A DNA stretch of 64,000 bases from an uncultured Cellulophaga sp. GTDB lineage: Bacteria; Bacteroidota; Bacteroidia; Flavobacteriales; Flavobacteriaceae. The DNA lies in the NCBI GenBank assembly GCA_947496695.1, contig CANMEI010000006.1, positions 124,001 through 188,000 of the forward strand, in the 5' to 3' direction. The notes below the pieces were generated by a model. The model did not search any database. It saw only the letters and a program-made list of their open reading frames with translations, and was not told the origin of the DNA. The position numbers and the translations under genes are program-made. Positions 17,890 to 25,543 of this stretch are shown piece after piece (positions within the stretch are counted from its first letter, which is position 1; the number at the start of each line of letters is the position of its first letter).

Positions 17890-18645
17890 ATGAAAACTAT
17901 AATAATTGAAGATGAAAAACCAGCAGCAAGAAGGTTAAATAGATTGCTCTCTGAGCTTAATGTTGATGTTGCCGTAATGTTGCATTCTGTTGGAGAAGCG
18001 ATTCAATGGTTTCAAGAAAATGAACATCCTGATTTAATATTTTTAGACATTCAACTTTCAGATGGATTATCCTTTGAAATTTTTGATGTTATTGAGGTCA
18101 AAAGTGCTATCATTTTTACTACTGCGTATGACGAATACGCACTACAAGCTTTCAAGTTAAATAGTATTGATTATTTGTTAAAACCAATTGATGATGAAGA
18201 GCTGGAAACTGCAGTAAAAAAATATCAAAATTTTGGACTTCAGAAAGCAAAAATTGCATTAGATTTTGATGATGTAAAAAAGCTATTAATTAATCCGGTT
18301 GATAGAGAGTTTAAAAAACGTTTTACGGCCAGAGTAGGGCAACACATAAAAATAATAAATGCTGATGAGGTTGAATGTTTTTATAGTGAAAATAAAGGTA
18401 CCTATGTGGCAACTTCTGATGGTAGAAATTACCTGCTTGAAACCACACTTGAAAATCTTGAAGATGATTTAAATCCGAAATCTTTTTTTAGGGTAAGTCG
18501 CAAATTTTATGTGAATGTAAATTTTATAAAAGATATTGTTTCTTATACAAATTCTAGGCTTCAAATTAAGTTGTTGAAATTTAATGAGCAAGAGATTATA
18601 GTGAGTAGAGAGCGTGTAAAAGATTTTAAGCTTTGGTTACAATAG
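17890..18645 (+). CDS. LytTR-type response regulator
   Basis: The 251-residue regulator has a receiver domain (acidic pair in IIEDEKPAA; phospho-acceptor Asp in LIFLDIQLSDG, about residue 55; Lys in YLLKPID) and a C-terminal LytTR DNA-binding domain (about 145-250; FTARVGQHIKIINADEVECFYSENK, FRVSRKFYVNVNFI). The frame is open to a TTG at 17872, but the ATG at 17890 (MKTIIIEDE) is standard. It is the partner of the LytS-type kinase four genes upstream. Its targets are unknown. Confidence 0.93.
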   Translation: MKTIIIEDEKPAARRLNRLLSELNVDVAVMLHSVGEAIQWFQENEHPDLIFLDIQLSDGLSFEIFDVIEVKSAIIFTTAYDEYALQAFKLNSIDYLLKPIDDEELETAVKKYQNFGLQKAKIALDFDDVKKLLINPVDREFKKRFTARVGQHIKIINADEVECFYSENKGTYVATSDGRNYLLETTLENLEDDLNPKSFFRVSRKFYVNVNFIKDIVSYTNSRLQIKLLKFNEQEIIVSRERVKDFKLWLQ

Positions 18646-18740
18646 TGTTATTTAAAGTTCTGAATTATAATATTTTAAATAAAACAAAAACCTATTATAA
18701 GATTTCTCTATAGTGGATTTTTTTATGAATTTTAATTTTG

Positions 18741-19925
18741 TTAATCCACTCGGTTATCATCAAACGCTGAGGGTAACAATTTAGGAATTAATTTTATAAA
18801 TATAGGTAATAAAACAGCACCGCCAGGTAAAATAAATATGGCTAATGATGGTATGCTTTTAAAAATATCTAATAATTGTTTTTGTATTTTTTTCTTTTCT
18901 TCAGCGGTTAAATCTTTAACGGTAGATTTTGATAAAAGTGTTACTAATTCTTTGCTTTCAGAAAGTTCTTTTTGCAATCTTTTACTGTTTCTTAAAATTA
19001 ATTTGTTTACAATTTTAGACATGCTAGAGTAAAATTGAAGTGCTAAATTCTGGTCTTTTAAATGCGGAATTTTAGATGCGTTTGCATCAAAAAATAAGGC
19101 TATTTGATCAATAGAATTTGAGATAGATTTTTTATCCAATCCAAGGTCTTTTCCTATGTCAAATAAAAAGACAGATTCTTTGTATTCTAATGATTGATCT
19201 TCCCAAACTGTGAGGCATGCAATGTCAAAAAAATAGTGGTTTTCGTATAGACTAAAATTGCCGATTAATAGGTCTCTATATGTACCATCAAAATGCTCTT
19301 CTGAGCTATCAACAAAAGTTAATGAAGAGGCGAAAAGTTGAGCTAATTTTCTATCTTTTTTGTTTTTTTCTTTCGAATTTAAAGCATGATATGTAATATT
19401 TATGGCAATAAATTCTAGGTTTTTTGCGTGCTCTTTTATGTCTATTTTATCTTCAATATAATGCTTAAAAGTGAGCACATCAATAAACAAAAGTGTGTTT
19501 GTAATTACACTATTAAATGTTTTACTTATTAAATTATCATCAAGATAAATTCTAGAATCTATTAGTTTTTCTAGTTGTGATGAGGTCTTATTTCCTGATA
19601 AAATTTTGTTTAAAAATGATATTTTTCCAACTCCTAATTGGGTGTAAAATTCAAAAACATACTCAAGAAATTCATTAAAATCAGTCTTTTTTTCTTTCTG
19701 TATATATGCAAAATAAAGTGCAGTTAGTAAATTTATTTTAGCTTTTTCGTCTTCAGTTAAGGGTAATTCGGGTTCTATAAATTCTGGTATATTAATATTT
19801 ATACCATATATAAAACCAATACTTTTTAAGTGTTGATACAGTTCACCAAAGTTTTCATAGAGACCATGGTAGTTTTTAGCAAGGTGTCCAAACTTATCAA
19901 TCCAGCCTGATGCAGAAGGGTTCAT
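18741..19925 (-). CDS. LETM1-related, biofilm-associated family protein
   Basis: The 394-residue protein ends in a short LETM1-like segment (about residues 330-394): VKDLTAEEKKKIQKQLLDIF followed by PSLAIFILPGGAVLLPIFIKLIPKLLPSAF, a hydrophobic hairpin that closely resembles the mitochondrial LETM1 core. The approximately 330-residue N-terminal part is helical and soluble, of unknown fold. Flavobacterial proteins of this plan are called LETM1-related biofilm-associated proteins. It could attach to the inner membrane by its C-terminus. It stands alone, convergent with the LytTR operon. Confidence 0.8.
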   Translation of the reverse strand: MNPSASGWIDKFGHLAKNYHGLYENFGELYQHLKSIGFIYGININIPEFIEPELPLTEDEKAKINLLTALYFAYIQKEKKTDFNEFLEYVFEFYTQLGVGKISFLNKILSGNKTSSQLEKLIDSRIYLDDNLISKTFNSVITNTLLFIDVLTFKHYIEDKIDIKEHAKNLEFIAINITYHALNSKEKNKKDRKLAQLFASSLTFVDSSEEHFDGTYRDLLIGNFSLYENHYFFDIACLTVWEDQSLEYKESVFLFDIGKDLGLDKKSISNSIDQIALFFDANASKIPHLKDQNLALQFYSSMSKIVNKLILRNSKRLQKELSESKELVTLLSKSTVKDLTAEEKKKIQKQLLDIFKSIPSLAIFILPGGAVLLPIFIKLIPKLLPSAFDDNRVD

Positions 19926-20040
19926 TGTTATTCATTTTCTGTGTGCTAATTTAAATTAAAATTACTTAGAAAATACATTCTTAAAGTAATGTAAATTAAT
20001 CTATTAAGTTTTTATTAACATTATTTTAACATTTGAAAGC

Positions 20041-20065
20041 AAACCCTATTTTAAATATCTCGTAA
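20041..20065 (+). promoter_or_regulatory. Possible ECF-sigma promoter of the DUF4331 cluster
   Basis: AAACCC at 20041-20046 and CGTAA at 20061-20065 are spaced like the -35 (AAC) and -10 (CGT) parts of an ECF promoter, about 36 bases upstream of the first gene. A TCGTAA also lies upstream of the ECF sigma gene, although without a clear AAC partner. No full TAnnTTTG box is present here. Confidence 0.3.
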
Positions 20066-20100
20066 GTGTTGCTGAATTAATAATCTAAAAACTTAGTAAC

Positions 20101-20781
20101 ATGAAAAAAACAAAAATTTATTTAGGACTTGCTTTTATGGCTATTATAGGAGTTGTTTTGGTAGCAGCCGATCATATTGATGCCCCATCTACAGCAGGGA
20201 CAACTGCTGATATTGCTGATTTTTATGCTTTTGAACCAACTGAAGGATCTGATAATACTGTTTTAATAGTAGACTTACAATCAAACGTAGACCCATCATT
20301 AGCTTATGGTTCTTTTGATGAAGATATCTTATTAGAAATTAACGTTGACCTTGATGGCGATTTAGTTGAAGATACAGTTATACAAGCTATACCAAGAAAT
20401 GGTAAAATGTATTTCTTTGGGCCAGTTGTTCCAACTCAAACGGGTTTAACTAGTGAAGTTTTGGTTGATTCTCCTTTGGGTAGTATTGAAATATCTGAGA
20501 GTAGTGCTATTGTAGAAACTACTGACGATGGTGTTAAACTTTTTGCAGGACCAAGACAAGATGCTTTCTATTTTGATTTTAACCAATTTAACTTGGTAAT
20601 TGGGGGCAATGCTCCAGAAGGTTTTAAAGATGTTGATGAAGCTGTAGATACTTTTGATGGAAGTAATACAATGGCAATTGCAATTGAAATACCAAATATA
20701 ATGTTGGGTACACCAACCGCTAAAAATGCTTTAGGCTTAGATGTTTACAAAGCTTGGATAACTACAAACAGAAAACAATAA
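20101..20781 (+). CDS. Exported protein, N-terminal half of DUF4331
   Basis: The 226-residue protein has a type I signal peptide ending near VLVAADH, then the DUF4331 opening HIDAPSTAGTTADIADFYAFEP and the mid-domain pattern VDTFDGSNTMAIAIEIPNIML. It ends at DVYKAWITTNRKQ, about where the first half of a full DUF4331 protein ends. The second half is encoded by the next gene, 27 bases on. Family function is not established. The gene leads a cluster with a TPR lipoprotein and a TonB receptor, so it likely works at the cell envelope. Confidence 0.85.
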   Translation: MKKTKIYLGLAFMAIIGVVLVAADHIDAPSTAGTTADIADFYAFEPTEGSDNTVLIVDLQSNVDPSLAYGSFDEDILLEINVDLDGDLVEDTVIQAIPRNGKMYFFGPVVPTQTGLTSEVLVDSPLGSIEISESSAIVETTDDGVKLFAGPRQDAFYFDFNQFNLVIGGNAPEGFKDVDEAVDTFDGSNTMAIAIEIPNIMLGTPTAKNALGLDVYKAWITTNRKQ

Positions 20782-20808
20782 TAACAAACTCAATAAAAAT
20801 ATACATAT

Positions 20809-21498
20809 ATGAAACTATCAAATTTAATATACGCGTCTAGCTATTTTGTAGCAATTTTATTTTTCACTTCTTGTAATAATGATGATGATTTTAGTGGTGA
20901 TACAGATACAATGACAGATACAGAAGTAGAATTCTCAGGTACTTATGCGCAAGTAGATCATATGGGTAGACCAGGTATTAATACTGTTTTAAGTGCAGAT
21001 GATGAAACTAAAGACAGTCAAAATACGACACTACCTACAGATATGGCGGCAAACTTTGCATCTTCTTTTGAAGCTAGATTAGAAGCTTATCATGATGTTT
21101 ATGCTACTTTATTAGGTGCAGACCCTGATGATGTAAACTACGAGACTAATATTTTAGGTTTTGATGCGCCAACGCTAACCGGCTATTTAGCGGCTGATGT
21201 TTTAGATATTGCTCCAAACTTACCAACAACTTATTTTAATCCAGGTACTGATGCTGATGGCGATGGTAGAATTTTAGTTCCAGATGGTGATGAAGTTGGT
21301 TTAACAGGGAGAACTTTACAAGATGATGTTATTGATGTATCATTAATTTTATTGTTCGGTGGTGAAGAAGGTGACCGTTTTAGTGGTCAAGATACTGATG
21401 GAGATGGTGAGTCTGATTTACCAAGACTTACTTCTGATGGTGTAGCATTAACAGCAAGTATTTCAGATTCTTTCCCTTACTTATCAAGTCCAGAATAA
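20809..21498 (+). CDS. Lipoprotein, C-terminal half of DUF4331
   Basis: The 229-residue protein has its own lipoprotein signal (AILFFTSCNNDDD) and then matches the second half of DUF4331: FSGTYAQVDHMGRPGINTVL, LAADVLDIAPNLP, GRTLQDDVIDVSLILLFGG, and the ending DSFPYLSSPE. It also has Asp-rich runs (DADGDGR, DTDGDGESD) that could bind calcium. Because each half has an export signal, this is a true gene division and not a frameshift. The halves probably pair outside the cytoplasm. Confidence 0.85.
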   Translation: MKLSNLIYASSYFVAILFFTSCNNDDDFSGDTDTMTDTEVEFSGTYAQVDHMGRPGINTVLSADDETKDSQNTTLPTDMAANFASSFEARLEAYHDVYATLLGADPDDVNYETNILGFDAPTLTGYLAADVLDIAPNLPTTYFNPGTDADGDGRILVPDGDEVGLTGRTLQDDVIDVSLILLFGGEEGDRFSGQDTDGDGESDLPRLTSDGVALTASISDSFPYLSSPE

Positions 21499-21520
21499 GC
21501 CTATTGCTATGAAGAAGAAT

Positions 21521-21551
21521 TGTGGGAGGGCATAAATAAGTCCTCCCATAT
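21521..21551 (+). terminator. Hairpin between the DUF4331 and TPR genes
   Basis: TGTGGGAGG and CCTCCCATA form a GC-rich stem with a 12-base loop, followed by TTTTAAATT. It lies 22 bases past the DUF4331 stop. As the next gene is on the same strand it may act as a weak or partial terminator, or protect the upstream transcript. Confidence 0.55.
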
Positions 21552-21593
21552 TTTAAATTGAAACCTAAAATTTACAAAAAAAATATACCACAA

Positions 21594-22871
21594 ATGAAAT
21601 CATTACTTATACTTTTACCGTTATTGCTTTTGTTTTCATGTAATACAGAAGAAAAAAATACCATTACCAATAATGAAGATTATAATCAATATTTGGTATC
21701 AAAAAAACCAGAAACTACTTCAAAATATTTTGAACTCTGGAATAATAAAATAAAAGAAGACAGTACTCAGTTATCAAGTTTTGGTATCGTAGCTAGTCAA
21801 TATGATGCTTATTTTAAAGCAACAGGTACTATTCAATATTTAAAAAAAGCTGAAAAATCATTAGAAAAAGCTGTAGCTATTGCTGCGACAGGAAGGGCTG
21901 AATTTAGAAGATCTCTTGCGCGCAATTACATTTCGCAACACAGGTTTAAAGAAGCTTTAGTACTTGCGGAAGAAGCTAAAAAGTTGGGTTCAGGTATTAC
22001 AGAAACTCACGGTTTGCTATTTGATGTGCATATGGAACTGGGTAATTATAGAGCAGCGAAAATGTATTTAGATAGTATTACTGATCCTTCTAGCTTTGGG
22101 TACCTTATTCGTGCAGCAAAATGGAATGATTATAAAGGAGAGTTACCAACAACAATTAGGTATATGGAACAAGCCAAGCAATTGGCAGAAAAATCTTCAA
22201 CAAAACATTTAAAAGTTTGGTCGTATACCAACTTAGCTGACTATTATGGTCATGCAGATAAAATTAAAGAATCTTACGAGCACTATTTAAAAACATTGGC
22301 TATTGAACCTCAAAATGCATATGCTAAAAAAGGAATTGCTTGGATTGTTTTTTCATATGAGAAAAATCCTCAAGAAGCATTAAGAATTTTAGATTCAATA
22401 ACCACAAATAATGAAGCTCCTGATTATTATTTATTAAAGTCTCAAATAGCAAGTTTTATGAAGAATAAAAAGCAAGAACTTTTAAATTTAGATGAATACC
22501 TAATTCGTGTAAAAAATGAAGCATATGGTGATATGTATAATGCTTATAATGTTGATTTGTATACAAATAATGTACATGATTTAAATAAAGCGCTACAGTT
22601 ATCAAAACGTGAGGTTAATAATAGACCAACGCCTGAATCATATAGTCTTTTGGCATATACACATTTAAAATTAGGGGATAATAAAAAAGCTTTATCTATA
22701 GTTAAAAACCATATTGAAGGTAAAACTTTTGAACCTGCTATTCTATTGCGTAATGCAGAAATTTATAAAGAGGCTGGTGATAAAGCAAAAGTTCAAGAAC
22801 TAAAAAAAGAACTTTCTACAGCAGTGTATGAATTAGGTCCAAATATGTTAATTAACATTGAATTATTATAA
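21594..22871 (+). CDS. TPR-repeat lipoprotein
   Basis: The 425-residue protein has a lipoprotein signal, MKSLLILLPLLLLFSCNTEE, and then helical TPR-like repeats (for example SLEKAVAIAATGRAEFRRSLARNYI, SYEHYLKTLAIEPQNAYAKKGIAWI and SYSLLAYTHLKLGDNKKALSIV). A TTG start at 21558 is possible, but the ATG at 21594 gives the proper signal. It would sit on the outer or inner membrane facing the periplasm as a docking protein. Its neighbours suggest a complex with the DUF4331 halves and the TonB receptor. Next gene begins 36 bases downstream. Confidence 0.85.
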   Translation: MKSLLILLPLLLLFSCNTEEKNTITNNEDYNQYLVSKKPETTSKYFELWNNKIKEDSTQLSSFGIVASQYDAYFKATGTIQYLKKAEKSLEKAVAIAATGRAEFRRSLARNYISQHRFKEALVLAEEAKKLGSGITETHGLLFDVHMELGNYRAAKMYLDSITDPSSFGYLIRAAKWNDYKGELPTTIRYMEQAKQLAEKSSTKHLKVWSYTNLADYYGHADKIKESYEHYLKTLAIEPQNAYAKKGIAWIVFSYEKNPQEALRILDSITTNNEAPDYYLLKSQIASFMKNKKQELLNLDEYLIRVKNEAYGDMYNAYNVDLYTNNVHDLNKALQLSKREVNNRPTPESYSLLAYTHLKLGDNKKALSIVKNHIEGKTFEPAILLRNAEIYKEAGDKAKVQELKKELSTAVYELGPNMLINIELL

Positions 22872-22907
22872 AAATACTTAGTTTTGAAAATAAAAATCAC
22901 ACAAATA

Positions 22908-25136
22908 ATGGTAAGACTGAGTACACTTCTTTTTGTAATTTTATTCGTTCAAAATATAAGGAGTCAAGAAATTAAAGGTAAGCTTGTAAATGAAAAAAAT
23001 GATCCTGTTGAAGGTGCCTACATTTATAATATTTCTACAGAAAAACATACGCATAGTAATGAATTGGGTTTCTTTAAAATTGATGGAAATAATTTAGGAG
23101 ATACTTTAAAAATAGGAGCTTTAGGCTATGGTAAATTAAGCTATATGCTACATAAGAATGACTTTTCTAAAACCATAACATTAAAATTACTAGAAGAACA
23201 GTTTAAGTTAGATGAAGTTGTTATACGTCCAGAATTAAATGGTTTAAATGTAATATCAGCGATAGATTTAAAAACTACACCAGTAAAATCTACACAAGAA
23301 TTATTACGTCAAGTACCAGGTTTAATAATTGGGCAGCATGCAGGTGGTGGTAAAGCAGAGCAAATGTTTTTACGCGGTTTTGATATTGATCATGGTACTG
23401 ATATTGCAGTTTCTGTAGATGGTATGCCAGTTAATATGGTTTCTCATGCGCATGGTCAAGGTTATGCAGATCTTCACTTTGTAATACCAGAAACCTTAGA
23501 TAATATAGATTTTGGGAAAGGACCATATTATGCAGGTAAAGGAAATTTTTCTACAGCAGCTTATGTCGATTTTAATACCAAAGAAAATATAGATAATAGT
23601 TTGGTGCGTTTTGAGTACGGAGATTTTAATTGGTTACGAACTTTAGGAATGTTCAATTTGGTAGATTCTGATACAGATAAAGCGTATATCGCAACAGAAT
23701 TGACACAATTTGATGGTGCTTTTGAATCTCCTCAAAATTTTTCACGTTTAAATATATTTGGTAAGTATACGACACTTTTAAAAGATGCTAGTAAATTATC
23801 ATTAACAGCATCACATTTTACAAGTACTTGGGATGCTTCTGGTCAAATACCGCAAAGAGCTGTTGATAGTGGTTTAATTACACGCTTTGGTTCTATTGAT
23901 GATACTGAAGGAGGTACAACTTCTCGATCAAATTTAAATGCTAGTTTGCTTAAAATTATTGATGAAAACACGTTTGTGAAAACAAATGCATATTATTCAA
24001 ATTATCAATTTGAATTGTATTCTAATTTTACTTTTTTTCTTGATGATCCAGTAAATGGAGATCAAATAAGACAAAAAGAAGAACGAAATATATTTGGATT
24101 TAATTCTGAAATAAATAAAAAAATAGCCTTTGATAATGCTGAAGGAGTTTTAAAAGTGGGAGCTGGTTTTAGGTTTGATAATATTGATGATGTAGAGCTG
24201 TCGCATACTGTAAATCGTTATGAAACATTAGAAAACATTCAGTTAGGCGATATTGATGAAACCAACTCATTTATCTATAGTAGTTTTGATTACAAAAATG
24301 GAAAATGGACCATAATCCCAGGACTAAGGCTAGATTATTTTAAGTTTCAATACGGAGATAAATTACAAGATACATATACTAATACAGCAGAGACTAAAGT
24401 TTTTGCATCTCCAAAGTTTAATGTATTGTATTCAAGCAACGAGAATTTACAATTCTTTTTAAAATCAGGAATCGGTTTTCATTCTAATGACTCTCGTGTA
24501 GTTATTGAAGATAATGATAAAGATATTTTACCTGCTGCTTATGGTGTAGATTTAGGTACTATTATAAAACCAACATCAAAATTATTTGTAAATGCAACTG
24601 CTTGGTTTTTATATTTAGAACAAGAATTTGTTTATGTAGGTGATGCTGGTATTGTTGAGCCTAGCGGTCAAACCAGACGTTTAGGGCTTGATTTAGGTGT
24701 GCGTTACCAATTAAATGATTGGTTATTTTTTAATACCGATGCTACATATACGAAAGCACGTAGCGTAGAAGAGGCTAAAGGAGAAGACTATATACCTTTA
24801 GCGCCAGATTTTACTATGACAGGTGGTTTAAGTATACTTAATTTAAAAAGTTTTTCTGGCGGAATAAAATATAGGTTTATAGATGATAGACCTGCAAATG
24901 AAGATAATTCTATTGTAGCAGAAGGCTATTTTGTAACAGATTTAAATGCCAATTATAATTTGACAAAAAACCTAACTTTAGGTATGGCAATTGAAAACTT
25001 GTTTGATACAGAATGGAATGAAACTCAATTTGCTACAGAATCTAGATTGCAGGATGAAACTGAATCAGTTGAAGAAATTCACTTTACACCAGGAACTCCG
25101 TTTTTTATAAAAGGAAGTTTAACGTATAATTTTTAA
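22908..25136 (+). CDS. TonB-dependent outer-membrane receptor
   Basis: The 742-residue receptor has a signal peptide (to about IRSQ), a carboxypeptidase-like domain (EIKGKLVNEKNDPVEGAYIYN), a plug domain with LRQVPGLIIGQHAGGGKAEQMFLRGFDIDHGTDIAVSVDGMPVN (here in parts: GLIIGQHAGGG, LRGFDIDHGTDI), and a barrel ending FIKGSLTYNF. The plug includes a striking His-containing stretch, VDGMPVNMVSHAHGQGYADL, which might hint at metal cargo. The ATG at 22908 is preferred over a TTG at 22884. It closes the DUF4331-TPR cluster and is followed by a strong terminator. Confidence 0.92.
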   Translation: MVRLSTLLFVILFVQNIRSQEIKGKLVNEKNDPVEGAYIYNISTEKHTHSNELGFFKIDGNNLGDTLKIGALGYGKLSYMLHKNDFSKTITLKLLEEQFKLDEVVIRPELNGLNVISAIDLKTTPVKSTQELLRQVPGLIIGQHAGGGKAEQMFLRGFDIDHGTDIAVSVDGMPVNMVSHAHGQGYADLHFVIPETLDNIDFGKGPYYAGKGNFSTAAYVDFNTKENIDNSLVRFEYGDFNWLRTLGMFNLVDSDTDKAYIATELTQFDGAFESPQNFSRLNIFGKYTTLLKDASKLSLTASHFTSTWDASGQIPQRAVDSGLITRFGSIDDTEGGTTSRSNLNASLLKIIDENTFVKTNAYYSNYQFELYSNFTFFLDDPVNGDQIRQKEERNIFGFNSEINKKIAFDNAEGVLKVGAGFRFDNIDDVELSHTVNRYETLENIQLGDIDETNSFIYSSFDYKNGKWTIIPGLRLDYFKFQYGDKLQDTYTNTAETKVFASPKFNVLYSSNENLQFFLKSGIGFHSNDSRVVIEDNDKDILPAAYGVDLGTIIKPTSKLFVNATAWFLYLEQEFVYVGDAGIVEPSGQTRRLGLDLGVRYQLNDWLFFNTDATYTKARSVEEAKGEDYIPLAPDFTMTGGLSILNLKSFSGGIKYRFIDDRPANEDNSIVAEGYFVTDLNANYNLTKNLTLGMAIENLFDTEWNETQFATESRLQDETESVEEIHFTPGTPFFIKGSLTYNF

Positions 25137-25182
25137 AGTTCACAATTAAAACAAGTGGTTGTTTTTTTGTTTTTTAGGTTGA

Positions 25183-25216
25183 AAGCACTGTAGGTGATAA
25201 ACTACAGTGCTTTTTT
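25183..25216 (+). terminator. Strong terminator of the DUF4331-TonB cluster
   Basis: The arms AAGCACTGTAG and CTACAGTGCTT form an 11-bp perfect stem with an 8-base loop and a run of six T. It starts 46 bases after the receptor stop. Confidence 0.92.
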
Positions 25217-25340
25217 CGTTTAAATAGCTGATTAATACGTTGAAATGATAAAACCTCATTCTTGTGGGTTTCGTAAGTATTGTAATCGCATAAATGATTT
25301 GAGAGTCATTTTTCGAGAACCAAACCAAAAAACACAGAAG

Positions 25341-25472
25341 ATGGAATATTATTTATTTGCTTTCTCAATTTGCTATATAGTATTTTCAATAATTGTTATA
25401 TGGATAGCGCAAAAAAAACTTAATAAAGAAATTAGAATAAATAGTAATAAAAAACGAGAAGAGATTAAATGA
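25341..25472 (+). CDS. Small single-span membrane protein
   Basis: A 43-residue frame begins at the ATG at 25341: MEYYLFAFSICYIVFSIIVIW, one hydrophobic helix, then a basic tail (KKLNKEIRINSNKKREEIK). Features in favour are a clean hydrophobic helix with positive cytoplasmic tail and a stretch otherwise empty of genes. Against it are the weak ribosome site and no known homolog. The frame is open upstream to 25245, but that part looks non-coding. It stands between the terminator and the convergent RND gene. Confidence 0.35.
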   Translation: MEYYLFAFSICYIVFSIIVIWIAQKKLNKEIRINSNKKREEIK

Positions 25473-25543
25473 GAGAGTATACCTTGTTTTACTCAATTAG
25501 TTTTACAGATATTTTTCTATTTCCATAGTTTATTTAATAAACT

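Noticed and set aside
25245..25340. tRNA-like stretch with a TTCGAGAACC segment and a hairpin resembling an anticodon arm
   Set aside because: No consistent acceptor stem, D-arm or T-arm could be drawn on either strand and the hairpin loop has 8 bases. It was not called as a tRNA.
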